From Flavobacterium sp. LC2016-23 (lineage in GTDB: Bacteria; Bacteroidota; Bacteroidia; Flavobacteriales; Flavobacteriaceae), in assembly GCF_009674775.1 (NCBI RefSeq), contig NZ_WKKE01000028.1, forward strand, positions 16,263 to 80,262: a DNA stretch of 64,000 nucleotides, given 5' to 3'. The notes below the pieces were generated by a model. The model worked only from the letters and a program-made list of their open reading frames with translations. It searched no databases and was not told where the DNA came from. A program made the translations under genes and the position numbers. Of this stretch, positions 1 through 8,985 are shown in pieces; the stretch's first letter is position 1; each line of letters opens with the position of its first letter.

Positions 1-578
1 TCTTTATCTCTTATAAACTGAAATAATTCCTTTTGCTGATTTTTCAGAAAGCTATCTTTATCCGGCGTTTTTTCTTTTTTAGCTCCTTTACTAAAATTAG
101 TAATTTGCAGTACTGTACCTTCCTTACTATCGTATTTAAAGATATTTTCGTTTTGTTCAAAAAATACAATTCCAGCTTCATTTCCCAATGTAAGGTTAGA
201 AATCGGGTTGTTTTGCTGGTATAACTTTTTTACTGATTTTGAGCTAATGGTATAGGAATACAATCCTCCTTTATCTGTATAATAAGCAATATCTGATCCT
301 GGCTTTCTTTTAAAATCCAATTTAGAAAAAACAGCCTCTTTTGGTTCAACGAGTACAGGATTCGAAAAGCCTTTTTGCCATGCATACGTACTGGGACCCA
401 GTTCATCTTTAGGGTTCCATTCAAAATAAACTTTTTTGCCATCCAGGGACCATCTTCCGTTTGTTGGCTGATTACCAATAAAAGACTCTCCTTTCATGAT
501 CTCTTCTAACTTTAAAGTCTGACTGTTACCTGTTATGGAAAAAATCAAAAAAGCGAGGATAAAGGTATTTTTAATCAT
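1..578 (-). CDS. S9-type (DPP IV / prolyl oligopeptidase-like) peptidase, N-terminal part only
   Basis: The frame is open from an ATG at 578 to the window edge, so only about 192 N-terminal residues are visible and the catalytic domain lies outside. Residues 1-20 form a signal peptide (KNT, then a hydrophobic run ending at TGNSQ), so the product is exported to the periplasm. The next part has beta-propeller-like phrases such as WSLDGKKVYFEWNP and DIAYYTDKGGLYSY, as in the N-terminal propeller of S9 peptidases that trim Xaa-Pro peptides. Family assignment rests on the propeller only; a TolB-like propeller protein is the main alternative. Confidence 0.65.
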   Translation of the reverse strand, partial: MIKNTFILAFLIFSITGNSQTLKLEEIMKGESFIGNQPTNGRWSLDGKKVYFEWNPKDELGPSTYAWQKGFSNPVLVEPKEAVFSKLDFKRKPGSDIAYYTDKGGLYSYTISSKSVKKLYQQNNPISNLTLGNEAGIVFFEQNENIFKYDSKEGTVLQITNFSKGAKKEKTPDKDSFLKNQQKELFQFIRDK

Positions 579-827
579 AATTGTGTTTGTTTAGTAAAGC
601 AAAAATACACTTTGAAAAGTATTAAAAAAATGTTTTTAGCCATTGCTTCCCAATTCACTTGAATTAAATCAATAAAAATAAGGCTGCTCAAAATTTAAAG
701 CTCCTTAAAAAAAAAGCAATTGCAGTTTTCTTTCTGCTGTAATTTAAAAAACTGCTAATAATTGATAGACAATTCATTAGCAGTTTATAAAATAAAACCA
801 TCAGTCTGGTTTCTCTATTATTTAAAA

Positions 828-1658
828 TTAGCTTATTGCAAATTCCTTATCGAGAATTCTTGACGCAATATATCTGGCTACACCATCTTCAGCATTCGTT
901 TTAATGACTTCTAAATTCGGTAACGTTTCTTTTAACAAAGCCGGCGCATTTCCCATGATCAGGCCTTTACCGGTTGCAGATAACATCTGAACATCATTAA
1001 AACCGTCTCCAAATGAAACTGCCTGATCCATTGTAAAACCTTCCTTTTCTAAAACCGTAGCAATCGCCACAGCTTTATCAACAGATTTGTCCATAAATTC
1101 CAGGCAGGTTGGCAAGCTGAAAGCATGATGCAATTCACTTGAAGATTTTTCTAAAATAGCATCTTTCAGCGCAACTAATTTTTCATGATCGTCGTGGGAG
1201 AAGAATATTTTTATAGCTCCGAAATCTTCCAGCGTTTTATAATCAACCAATTCCGGAAGGTATTTCATATCTGCCTGAAAACTATTTAGTTTTTCATTTA
1301 ATTTATTCGTCTGCCAAACATTTTCCTTGAATAAAACAACGGTAATTTCAGGGTCTATCTCTACATTTAAAGCTGCCTTCACTACATCACTATTCAGGTT
1401 GAAGGAAAAAAGTGCTTCTTTTTCGGGTGAATGGATTCGTGCTCCGTTTGAACTTACTAAATAAACCGGAACATTAAGCGTTTCTATAATCGCCATCGCA
1501 TCCAGATGATGACGGCCTGTAGCAACAACTATAAGGTAATTTTGATTGTGAAGTTCCTGAAAAATGGATTTGGTGTAATCGGATATTCTGTGTTGAGGGT
1601 TGAGTAAAGTGCCGTCAAGGTCACTCACAACAACTTTTATATTTCTTAATTTCGTCAT
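828..1658 (-). CDS. Cof-type HAD-IIB family hydrolase
   Basis: A 276-residue cytoplasmic phosphatase-like protein. It opens with the HAD motif I DLDGTLL (nucleophile Asp13, acid/base Asp15), and a late SFGDGFNDVQML stretch gives motif IV with the Mg-binding acidic pair. The large C2-type cap between them is typical of the Cof/YidA group, which dephosphorylates sugar phosphates, FMN or pyridoxal phosphate; the substrate cannot be read from sequence. I chose the ATG at 1658 over an upstream ATG at 1715 because the family starts a few residues before the DxD motif and the extra 19 residues look non-homologous. It is a single gene flanked by gaps on both sides. Confidence 0.9.
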   Translation of the reverse strand: MTKLRNIKVVVSDLDGTLLNPQHRISDYTKSIFQELHNQNYLIVVATGRHHLDAMAIIETLNVPVYLVSSNGARIHSPEKEALFSFNLNSDVVKAALNVEIDPEITVVLFKENVWQTNKLNEKLNSFQADMKYLPELVDYKTLEDFGAIKIFFSHDDHEKLVALKDAILEKSSSELHHAFSLPTCLEFMDKSVDKAVAIATVLEKEGFTMDQAVSFGDGFNDVQMLSATGKGLIMGNAPALLKETLPNLEVIKTNAEDGVARYIASRILDKEFAIS

Positions 1659-1797
1659 ATTAAAGATCAGATATTTATGATTTGCAAATTTAAGGTTTTG
1701 AGACCAGCTGAGCAAAGATTAGAAGTCCTGAAAGCCTAAAATGACGCAAGTTTATTATATATTTAACTATTTCTTCAAAAAGTAAATTATTGCTAAT

Positions 1798-2160
1798 TTA
1801 TACTTTAATAATTCCTGATTTATATAAATTTAAAGCCTTCTGTAAAATAGTTTCAATCTTCTCTAAAGGCAAATCCTGTGTATAATCAAGCATCATGATT
1901 TTCATTCTCGAACGATCTTCCTGAATTAAAAAAGGTTCGTCAAAATGTTTTCCTTCTACAATTCCGATATAAGGCTGCCTGTTTTTTTTATGAATCCACA
2001 AATAGCAGAACATTTTTCCTTTATAACAAAAAAAAGGCATTCCGTATTTTAAAACGTTGGTAATTTCTTTGTCCTGACGAAGGATAATTTCTTTCAAAGC
2101 AAGCAATACCTCTTTAAAAGACTGTTCCTGCTTTTCATAAAAATCATCTGTTTCTTTCAT
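1798..2160 (-). CDS. DUF1801 domain protein
   Basis: A 120-residue soluble protein that matches the DUF1801 (YdhG-like) pattern: an N-terminal helix, then LKYGMPFFCYKGKMFCYLW followed by PYIGIVEGKHF, and a basic helical C-terminus. The function of the family is unknown; the fold resembles a small beta-barrel with a helical lid. It lies between the Cof hydrolase and the PhoH gene on the same strand but with gaps of over 130 bp on each side, so operon membership is not clear. Confidence 0.75.
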   Translation of the reverse strand: MKETDDFYEKQEQSFKEVLLALKEIILRQDKEITNVLKYGMPFFCYKGKMFCYLWIHKKNRQPYIGIVEGKHFDEPFLIQEDRSRMKIMMLDYTQDLPLEKIETILQKALNLYKSGIIKV

Positions 2161-2293
2161 TGTAAAAGCTTTAGATTTTAAACCAAAAAATATTCGTTTT
2201 ACGCATTTCTAAAAAAGAATGAGTAAAACGAATATCAGTAAACATCAGAACACATTTCACGATTTACATCTGACATTTAATAAGAAAACCAAT

Positions 2294-3244
2294 TTAATCG
2301 TGATTTTCTATTTGTTTATAAGCATCAATTACCTTTTTCACCAATCTGTGACGTACGATATCTTTATCATCGAGATAAATAATTCCGATTCCGTCAACGT
2401 CTTTCAGAACCAGAATTGCTTCTTTAAGACCAGAAATAGTTCTTCGCGGCAAATCGACCTGTCCCGGATCACCCGTAATCATAAACTTGGCATTTTTTCC
2501 CATACGGGTCAAAAACATTTTCATTTGCGAGTGGGTGGTATTTTGCGCTTCATCGAGAATTACAAAGGCATTATCAAGTGTACGTCCGCGCATAAACGCC
2601 AGTGGTGCAATCTGAATAATTCCTTTTAAAATGTAATCTTCGAGTTTTTCGTTCGGAAGCATATCGCGTAATGCATCATAAAGCGGCTGCATGTAAGGAT
2701 CCAGTTTTTCTTTCATGTCACCGGGCAAAAAACCAAGATTTTCTCCTGCTTCTACTGCCGGCCTGGTTAATATGATCCTTTTTACTTCTTTGTCTTTAAG
2801 TGCTTTAACAGCCATTGCAACACCTGTGTACGTTTTTCCCGTTCCTGCCGGACCTACTGCAAATACCATATCATTTTTTTTGATAGTATCTACCAGCAGC
2901 TGCTGATTGGGTGTCATTGCTTTTATGATTTTACCCCCAACGCCATGAACCAGTATTTTGTCATGATCATATGATCTTTTTTCATCCTGACCATCACTCA
3001 TGATTACGCGTTCAATTACATTGTCGTCAATGTTGTTGTATCGGGTAAAATGCAACATTAATCTTTGAAATCTTTTTTCGAATTCATCTAAAACTTCTTT
3101 TTCGCCAAATGCTTTCAAAGTCGTTCCTCTCGCTACTATTTTAAGCTTTGGATAGTACTTTTTAATGATTTCCAGATGGCTGTCCTGAGCGCCCCAAAAT
3201 TCTTTTGGCGCAATGTCTATTAGCTCGATTATTCTTTCGTTCAA
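2294..3244 (-). CDS. PhoH family ATPase
   Basis: A 316-residue cytoplasmic P-loop protein. An N-terminal region of about 100 residues resembles the KH-like/PhoH-N part. It is followed by Walker A GPAGTGKT (residues 131-138), the RPAVEAGE segment and Walker B FVILDEAQN (Asp231). This is the YbeZ/PhoH-like layout, implicated in RNA metabolism and ribosome-associated processes in other bacteria. The protein has full family length and all catalytic motifs. It is divergent from the SAM hydrolase gene, with a 180-bp shared upstream region. Confidence 0.92.
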   Translation of the reverse strand: MNERIIELIDIAPKEFWGAQDSHLEIIKKYYPKLKIVARGTTLKAFGEKEVLDEFEKRFQRLMLHFTRYNNIDDNVIERVIMSDGQDEKRSYDHDKILVHGVGGKIIKAMTPNQQLLVDTIKKNDMVFAVGPAGTGKTYTGVAMAVKALKDKEVKRIILTRPAVEAGENLGFLPGDMKEKLDPYMQPLYDALRDMLPNEKLEDYILKGIIQIAPLAFMRGRTLDNAFVILDEAQNTTHSQMKMFLTRMGKNAKFMITGDPGQVDLPRRTISGLKEAILVLKDVDGIGIIYLDDKDIVRHRLVKKVIDAYKQIENHD

Positions 3245-3336
3245 ATGAGATAGTTTTAAATTAAATTAAATCTTTTTTTTAAAATCAATTGGCTGTCGGG
3301 TAATTATATCGTAAAATGCAAATTGTCTTTTGTTTC

Positions 3337-3368
3337 TTGCATTTATGACTTTACTATTCTTAGCTTTG
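3337..3368 (+). promoter_or_regulatory. Bacteroidota-type promoter for the SAM hydrolase-like gene
   Basis: A TTG at 3337-3339 and a perfect -7 box TAGCTTTG at 3361-3368 (consensus TAnnTTTG) are separated by 21 bp, within the range known for Bacteroidota primary sigma factor promoters. The predicted start site lies about 50 nt before the ATG. Confidence 0.6.
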
Positions 3369-3424
3369 CATTTCTCAAATTTAATAAAAATTAGATTTAA
3401 AAACTACCAATAGTTATAAACAAA

Positions 3425-4255
3425 ATGATGTCAATAATTACCCTTACTACCGATTACGGCTTAAAAGACCACTTTGTTGGTTCGCTAAAGGGTAAAATAT
3501 TATCAGAGTTTGCCGAAGCTGTAATTATTGATATTTCACACGACGTTGACCCATTTAACACTGCTGAAGCAAGTTACCTTATCGGAGCGTCTTATTTAAG
3601 CTTCCCAAAAGGAACCGTACACCTAATTGGAGTCGATATTGAACGCAATAAAGAAAACCAGCATATTGCTATGCAATGGAACGATCACTACTTTATTTGT
3701 GCCGATAACGGGATCTTAAGCATGCTGACACAGAAAATCGTACCACAGAAAATAGTTGCCATCAATATTCACGATCGTTTTCCCGCAGAATCCAGTGATT
3801 TGGACATTTTTATACAGGTTGCCTGCCACATTGCAAAGGGCGGATTACTGAATGTAATTGGAAAAGAAATTCCGTCTGTCAAGGAAGTGACCGAATTACA
3901 GGCTGTTCTTTCCAACGATGGGAATTCCCTGAAAGGATATGTCATTTATATTGATCATTTTGGAAACGTCGTAACCAATATTTCCAAACAGCAATTTTTA
4001 GAAGTGGCAAAAGGCCGTAAATACGAGATTGTGATGAAACCGAAAAGTATCAAAACAATTCTCCCAAATTATTCGGCTATCGCCACCTCTGAAAAATATC
4101 CGATCAAAACATATGAAGGGGAAAAACTGGCCATCTTTAACGAAGCGGGGTTTCTGGAAATCGCTATTTTCAGAAGTAATCCTTCTAAAGTCGGTTCTGC
4201 CAATAGTTTGCTGGGATTGAATTACAGAGATGTGATTACGGTTCAGTTCTCGTAG
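3425..4255 (+). CDS. SAM hydroxide adenosyltransferase / chlorinase-like (DUF62) protein
   Basis: A 276-residue protein of the SAM-dependent halogenase/hydrolase family. The N-terminal ITLTTDYGLKDHFVGSLKG matches the conserved substrate-binding start of the family, and the C-terminal domain contains YIDHFGNVVTNI, also conserved. Housekeeping members split S-adenosylmethionine to adenosine and methionine with water as nucleophile rather than halide, which is the more probable role here. Two ATGs in a row (MMS) leave a one-codon uncertainty at the start. It is transcribed from its own promoter. Confidence 0.85.
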   Translation: MMSIITLTTDYGLKDHFVGSLKGKILSEFAEAVIIDISHDVDPFNTAEASYLIGASYLSFPKGTVHLIGVDIERNKENQHIAMQWNDHYFICADNGILSMLTQKIVPQKIVAINIHDRFPAESSDLDIFIQVACHIAKGGLLNVIGKEIPSVKEVTELQAVLSNDGNSLKGYVIYIDHFGNVVTNISKQQFLEVAKGRKYEIVMKPKSIKTILPNYSAIATSEKYPIKTYEGEKLAIFNEAGFLEIAIFRSNPSKVGSANSLLGLNYRDVITVQFS

Positions 4256-4348
4256 GGAAATTTTAGATTAAAAAATGCCGGAAATCTGGAATTTGGAATT
4301 TCATTATTGGATTTTAATTTTTTTACTAAAAAGAACAATCAATTTTGG

Positions 4349-4356
4349 TATTTTTG
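4349..4356 (+). promoter_or_regulatory. -7 box upstream of the monooxygenase-like gene
   Basis: A perfect TAnnTTTG element (TATTTTTG) lies 66 bp before the ATG at 4423. No clear -33 TTG is visible at the right distance, so the promoter is probable rather than certain. The stretch between it and the gene is a run of short AAATCTAAAATC-like repeats. Confidence 0.4.
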
Positions 4357-4422
4357 CGCACCTGTAAAATCTTTAGAAATTAAAAATCTAAAATCAGCAA
4401 TCTAAAATCTAAAATTATAAAG

Positions 4423-4719
4423 ATGTTTGTCCGAATTGTAAAAATGAGCTTTCACGAAGACCGGATTCCTGATTTTCTGGAAAATTTTGAAACCGTTAAA
4501 GACAAAATACGAAAGGCGGATGGAAATCGTTTTTTAGAATTGTATCAGGACAAAAATGACAAATGCATCTTTTTTACTTATAGTTACTGGGAAACAGAAG
4601 CAGATTTAGAAAATTACAGGCAGTCGGAACTTTTTAATTCCGTCTGGAGTTTTACCAAAACATTATTCAACGCAAAACCGGAAGCCTGGAGCGTGGATAA
4701 GCTGGTGAGCCTGGAGTAG
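4423..4719 (+). CDS. Antibiotic-biosynthesis-monooxygenase (ABM) fold protein, quinol monooxygenase-like
   Basis: A 98-residue small dimeric alpha-beta barrel (ferredoxin-like) protein. The start MFVRIVKMSFHEDRIPDFLENFE, the central FLELYQDKNDKCIFFTYSYWE and the 'YRQSELFNSVWSFTKTLF' helix follow the ABM/YgiN pattern. Members oxidise quinols or simply bind aromatic ligands; the catalytic role is not predictable. It sits upstream of gldF but is separated from it by a tandem repeat, so co-regulation is doubtful. Confidence 0.75.
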   Translation: MFVRIVKMSFHEDRIPDFLENFETVKDKIRKADGNRFLELYQDKNDKCIFFTYSYWETEADLENYRQSELFNSVWSFTKTLFNAKPEAWSVDKLVSLE

Positions 4720-4748
4720 TTGGCAGTCGCAGTTTTCAGTCTCAGTTG

Positions 4749-4790
4749 CAAACATGAAACATGAAACATGAAACATGAAACATGAAACAA
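4749..4790 (+). repeat. Heptamer tandem repeat (GAAACAT)n
   Basis: About six consecutive 7-bp units of GAAACAT (edge units imperfect) precede gldF. Related GAAACCT/TTTCAGG strings recur around 8630-8860 and 9598-9630, so this is a dispersed simple-repeat family of this genome. No coding potential is seen in it. Confidence 0.85.
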
Positions 4791-4837
4791 TTAAACAAAT
4801 CAACGATTAAACAAATAAAAACGAATAAACGTTATAC

Positions 4838-5563
4838 ATGAAATCAATCATTTTACGGGAAATAAAATCCTTTTTTGGTTCTCCTATTGGCTATCTGGTC
4901 ATTGCTGTGTTCTTAATCAGCAACGGACTGTTTTTATGGGTTTTTAAATTAGATTATAATATACTGGATACAGGTTATGCAGATTTGACACCATTTTTCA
5001 CCTTAGCGCCCTGGATTCTGATTTTCCTGATCCCCGCTGTTACTATGAGAAGTTTCTCTGATGAAAAAAAACAGGGAACTTTAGAATTACTTTTAACCAA
5101 ACCTTTATCGATATGGGAAATTGTAAACGGAAAGTTTTTAGGTTGTCTGTTCTTAATCGTACTGGCAATTGTTCCCACTTTTATTTATGTAAAAGTGATT
5201 TCGAATTTGGGTTTCCCGGAAGGCAATATTGATATGGGAAGCACCATTGGGTCTTATTTTGGATTGTTGTTCTTAATTGCTTCTTATTCAGCAATCGGAA
5301 TCTTTACTTCTACCCTATCCGAAAATCAGATTGTGGCTTTTATTATTGCTGTTTTTCTGTGTTTTTTCTTTTATTTTGGATTTGAAGGCCTAGCCTCCTT
5401 ACTACCCGGCTTTTCAGGAATCATTTCAGCATTTGGAATGCAGGAGCACTTTAAAAGTATGAGCAGGGGTGTAATTGACACGCGCGATGTTATTTATTTT
5501 TTAAGCATCACCGTTTTGTTCCTGTCTTTTACTGTTTATAAATTAAAATCTTTTAAAGCCTAA
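4838..5563 (+). CDS. gldF: Gliding motility ABC transporter permease GldF
   Basis: A 241-residue inner-membrane protein with six predicted membrane segments. The start MKSIILREIKSFFGSPIGYLV and the segment MRSFSDEKKQGTLELLLTKP are characteristic of ABC-2 type permeases of the GldF group. In Flavobacterium johnsoniae GldA, GldF and GldG form a transporter needed for gliding in some strains; gldA is not in this window. The stop codon overlaps the start of gldG (TAATG), indicating translational coupling. Confidence 0.93.
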   Translation: MKSIILREIKSFFGSPIGYLVIAVFLISNGLFLWVFKLDYNILDTGYADLTPFFTLAPWILIFLIPAVTMRSFSDEKKQGTLELLLTKPLSIWEIVNGKFLGCLFLIVLAIVPTFIYVKVISNLGFPEGNIDMGSTIGSYFGLLFLIASYSAIGIFTSTLSENQIVAFIIAVFLCFFFYFGFEGLASLLPGFSGIISAFGMQEHFKSMSRGVIDTRDVIYFLSITVLFLSFTVYKLKSFKA

Positions 5564-7248
5564 TGAAAGCATCAACGCAACAAAATATCAGAATATTAGG
5601 TATTACAGTTTTCGTTTTAATTGTTTTAAATGTATTGGGAAGTTTATATTTCCATCGTTTTGATTTAACAAAGGACAAACGATATACTTTATCCGAAACT
5701 TCGTTAAACATCATAAAACAAGTCAAAAACCCGTTATCCATAAAAATCTATATGCAGGGCGATCTTCCTGCTGATTTCAGACGTCTGCAACAGGAAACCA
5801 GACAATTATTAGAAGAATTTCAGGCTTACAACAACAATATTGTTTTTGAATTCGTAAATCCAATGGAGAATGAAGAAGAAAGCATGAGTGTTGTAAAATC
5901 ATTGTTCCAAAAAGGTCTTACACCTATAAATATAACGGTTGACGACAAAGGAAAACAATCCCAGGCAATGGTTTTTCCATGGGCAATTGCGGTGTATAAC
6001 AATAAAGAAGTAAATATTCCTTTGTTGAAAAACAGAATGGGTGCTTCGACTACACAGAAAGTAATTGGGTCTATTCAGCACCTGGAATATTCGATTGCCG
6101 ATGCCATCAATAAAATCACCAAAGACAAACAGAAAAAGGTTGCGATTATAAAAGGAAATGGTGAAATAAACGAAATTCATATCGCCAAAATGCTGATGCA
6201 GATTCGCGAAAGCTATTATATCGGGCCTTTTACGCTGGACTCCGTTGCCAAAAACCCGACAGGAAGTTTAGAAGCTTTACAAAAATACGATTTAGCCATC
6301 ATTTCTAAACCAACCGAAACTTTTTCTGATGAAGAAAAGCAGGTGCTGGATCAGTTTATCATGAATGGCGGAAAAACACTCTGGCTCATCGATCAGGTGG
6401 CAGCCGATATGGACAGTTTATACAATCAGTCCGGCGCTACGCTGGCCTATCCGAGAGATTTAAACCTGAACGATATGTTTTTCAAATACGGATTCAGAAT
6501 CAATCCTGATTTGGTAAAAGACGAAAACGGAAGCCCTATAAAACTGGCCACCGGAGAACAGGGAAGCGCTACACAATATCAGGATTTTTTATGGAAATTC
6601 GCACCACTGGTATATCCCGGCAGTCAGCACCCTATTGTTAAAAATTTAGGCGGAATTAAATTTGATTTTGCGAGTCCGATTGATACTTTGAAAAACGGAA
6701 TTAAAAAAACGGTTTTACTACAATCCTCGCAATATTCCAAATTCATTGGAACGCCGGCCGAAATCAGCTTAAATATTGTTTCCGAAAAAACTACCCCTCA
6801 GGATTATGCAGGTAAAGGAAATTTACCGCTTTCAGTTTTGCTGGAAGGTTCTTTTCATTCTGCTTTTGAAAATCGTATTTTGCCTTTCAAAGAAAACAAC
6901 TTTTTAGCCAAAGGAAAACCAACCAAAATGATTGTGATTTCCGATGGTGATCTGGCAAGGAATCAATTGGATAAAAACAGGATGCCGGTAGAATTGGGGT
7001 ACGATCAGCGCACAGGAAATCTCTATGACAACAAAGATTTTATGATGAATTGTATCAATTATTTACTGGATGATACCGGACTTATTAACATTAGAAGCAA
7101 AGATCTTGACTTACCATTACTGGATAAGGAAAAAGTTTATGAAAATTACAGCCTTACGCAATTCATAACTATCGGGCTTCCAATTCTTATTTTATTGGTT
7201 TTCGGACTTGCATTTACCTACTTCCGCAAAAGGAAATACAGTAAATAG
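5563..7248 (+). CDS. gldG: Gliding motility ABC transporter component GldG
   Basis: A 561-residue protein with an N-terminal membrane anchor (residues about 13-30), a long periplasmic part containing the FDLTKDKRYTLSE and VAIIKGNGE segments of the ABC-type_uncharacterised/GldG family, and a C-terminal membrane helix (about 535-552) ending in FRKRKYSK. It overlaps gldF by one base and forms a two-gene operon with it. It is the auxiliary periplasmic partner of the GldAFG transporter. Length and ends look intact. Confidence 0.93.
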   Translation: MKASTQQNIRILGITVFVLIVLNVLGSLYFHRFDLTKDKRYTLSETSLNIIKQVKNPLSIKIYMQGDLPADFRRLQQETRQLLEEFQAYNNNIVFEFVNPMENEEESMSVVKSLFQKGLTPINITVDDKGKQSQAMVFPWAIAVYNNKEVNIPLLKNRMGASTTQKVIGSIQHLEYSIADAINKITKDKQKKVAIIKGNGEINEIHIAKMLMQIRESYYIGPFTLDSVAKNPTGSLEALQKYDLAIISKPTETFSDEEKQVLDQFIMNGGKTLWLIDQVAADMDSLYNQSGATLAYPRDLNLNDMFFKYGFRINPDLVKDENGSPIKLATGEQGSATQYQDFLWKFAPLVYPGSQHPIVKNLGGIKFDFASPIDTLKNGIKKTVLLQSSQYSKFIGTPAEISLNIVSEKTTPQDYAGKGNLPLSVLLEGSFHSAFENRILPFKENNFLAKGKPTKMIVISDGDLARNQLDKNRMPVELGYDQRTGNLYDNKDFMMNCINYLLDDTGLINIRSKDLDLPLLDKEKVYENYSLTQFITIGLPILILLVFGLAFTYFRKRKYSK

Positions 7249-7287
7249 ATGTTAATAAAAAAATTACGAAACTACGATTGTTTACGA

Positions 7288-7295
7288 TATATTTG
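7288..7295 (+). promoter_or_regulatory. -7 box of the dnaN promoter
   Basis: A perfect TATATTTG box lies 61 bp before the dnaN ATG, in the 107-bp gap after gldG. No convincing -33 element is visible. Confidence 0.45.
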
Positions 7296-7355
7296 TAAAA
7301 TCTATCTTAGTTTTTAAAAGAACTAAAGTATTTTCAAAAAAATAAAACAAAACAG

Positions 7356-8474
7356 ATGAAATTTATAGTATCGAGTTCGTACTTATTAAAACAATTACAA
7401 GTTTTAGGTAGTGTAATCAACAGTAATAATACGTTGCCTATTTTAGACAACTTCCTATTTGAACTGGACAATAATGAGTTAACAGTTTCTTCTTCAGACC
7501 TTGAAACTACAATGTCAGCTACCTTATCTATCGATTCTACAAGCAAAGGAAGCGTAGCTGTACCTGCAAAACTTTTGCTTGAAATTTTAAAAACATTCCC
7601 GGAACAGCCTTTAACTTTTACCGTTGAAGACAACAATACGGTTGAGATTAGTTCCAACTCAGGAAAGTATGCTTTGGCCTATGCTGCAGGAGAAGAATTT
7701 CCTAAAGCAGTAAACCTGGAAGACCCATCTGTAACTTTAGTTCCTGCCGAAGTTTTAGCGACTGCGGTAAGCAAGACTATTTTTGCTGCCGGAAATGATG
7801 ATCTGCGTCCTGTAATGTCAGGTGTTTTCTTTCAGTTCTCACCTGAAGGATTAATTTTTGTAGCTACTGATGCTCACAAATTGGTTAAATACGCCCGTAC
7901 AGATGTAAAAGCATCTCAGGTTGCTGATTTCATCATGCCAAAGAAACCTTTGAATATCTTAAAAAGTATTTTAGGAAGTTCAGATGCTGAAGTAAAAATA
8001 GAATATAATGATTCAAATGCGACGTTCTCGTTTGATAATTATATTTTAATGTGTCGTCTTATTGATGGAAAATACCCAAATTATGAAGCGGTAATTCCAA
8101 AAGAAAATCCAAATAAATTAATGATCGATCGTTCTTTGTTTTTAAGTTCTGTTCGTCGTGTGGCCATTTTCTCTAACAAAACAACACACCAGATTCGTTT
8201 AAAAATCGCAGGAGCTGAACTGAATGTTTCTGCTGAAGATATTGACTACTCCAACAAGGCAGAAGAAAGACTGACTTGTGATTATCAGGGAGATGACTTA
8301 CAAATTGGCTTTAATTCCCGTTTCTTAACTGAAATGCTTACCAATTTACAATCGGATATGATTATGCTGGAAATGTCATTACCAAACAGAGCTGGTATTT
8401 TAACACCGGTGGATGGTTTGGAAGAAGGAGAAACGGTTACCATGCTGGTAATGCCTGTTATGTTAAATAGTTAA
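7356..8474 (+). CDS. dnaN: DNA polymerase III beta subunit (sliding clamp)
   Basis: A 372-residue protein of standard clamp length with three repeated clamp domains. Recognisable segments are LPILDNFLFEL in domain 1, LRPVMSGVFF in domain 2, and the C-terminal pattern ending in TMLVMPVML, which forms the hydrophobic pocket edge that binds polymerase and other clamp-binding peptides. The ring tethers polymerase III to DNA. It is not next to dnaA here. A good intrinsic terminator follows it. Confidence 0.97.
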   Translation: MKFIVSSSYLLKQLQVLGSVINSNNTLPILDNFLFELDNNELTVSSSDLETTMSATLSIDSTSKGSVAVPAKLLLEILKTFPEQPLTFTVEDNNTVEISSNSGKYALAYAAGEEFPKAVNLEDPSVTLVPAEVLATAVSKTIFAAGNDDLRPVMSGVFFQFSPEGLIFVATDAHKLVKYARTDVKASQVADFIMPKKPLNILKSILGSSDAEVKIEYNDSNATFSFDNYILMCRLIDGKYPNYEAVIPKENPNKLMIDRSLFLSSVRRVAIFSNKTTHQIRLKIAGAELNVSAEDIDYSNKAEERLTCDYQGDDLQIGFNSRFLTEMLTNLQSDMIMLEMSLPNRAGILTPVDGLEEGETVTMLVMPVMLNS

Positions 8475-8578
8475 CATCAAAACTTCTTTTTGTTACAGGG
8501 ATCTTTTTTAGTTTCGAATTAAAGACATATCATTGTAAAAAAAAATATCGCTATTAACCAACCATTTTTTATACCTAG

Positions 8579-8616
8579 AAACCGCAATTCTTTTTTTAAG
8601 ATTTGCGGTTTTTTAT
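8579..8616 (+). terminator. Intrinsic terminator after dnaN
   Basis: Arms AACCGCAA (8580-8587) and TTGCGGTT (8603-8610) enclose a T-rich loop and are followed by a T run. It is placed about 105 bp after the dnaN stop. Confidence 0.7.
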
Positions 8617-8877
8617 TTGGGGGGTGTTTTTTGTTTCAGGTTTCAAGTTTCAGGTTGAAATGCGCTTAGGTTTATTTGTGTTTTTACCGCAAAGTTCGCA
8701 AAGTTTTTTTTGTTTAGGACTGCAAGGCTAAGAACGCAAAGCTTTGCGTTCTTAGCCGCAAACACAAACCTGAAAAAACTTTGCGAACTTTGCGGTTAAT
8801 AATATCACCAGTAGCAACCTGAAACGTGAAACAAATAAAAACCTGAAACCTGAAACATTTTTTTTTAACTTAGCTAT
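8617..8877. repeat. Repeat-rich intergenic stretch with nested palindrome
   Basis: No gene is seen here. The stretch starts with TTTCAGG/GAAACCT repeats. It then has a 24-bp inverted repeat (8686-8709 with 8773-8796, ACCGCAAAGTTCGCAAAG type) enclosing a loopless perfect 32-bp palindrome at 8726-8757 (arms GGCTAAGAACGCAAAG). More GAAACCTGAAAC repeats follow, up to the duplicated frnE start. The CGCAAAG-type unit looks like a REP/BIME-like element. Confidence 0.8.
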
Positions 8878-8970
8878 ATGAAAATAGAAATTTGGTCGGA
8901 CATCATGTGTTCGCTTTGTTATATCGGAAAAAGACAACTGGAAACAGCTTTAGCTGAATTTCCGGATTGA
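8878..8970 (+). pseudogene. Truncated duplicate of the frnE 5' end
   Basis: The first 29 codons of the downstream FrnE-like gene are repeated here almost exactly and run into a stop (30 residues in all, ending AEFPD). The homology also covers the leader: 8841-8963 matches 9613-9734 with only a few differences. The CPFC active-site motif of the intact gene reads CSLC here. It can only make a nonfunctional peptide. It marks the left end of an insertion that carried the DUF4304-like sequence. Confidence 0.85.
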
Positions 8971-8985
8971 TGAATCTAATGAAAT

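Noticed and set aside
230..478. 82-codon minus-strand frame
   Set aside because: It is a shifted frame of the S9 peptidase gene, whose true frame is open from 578 to the window edge with a signal peptide.
2219..2629. 136-codon plus-strand frame opposite phoH
   Set aside because: Lies antisense to the conserved PhoH gene and has no family-like sequence.
4749..4790. CRISPR-like array
   Set aside because: Units are 7 bp with no spacers, hence a simple tandem repeat.
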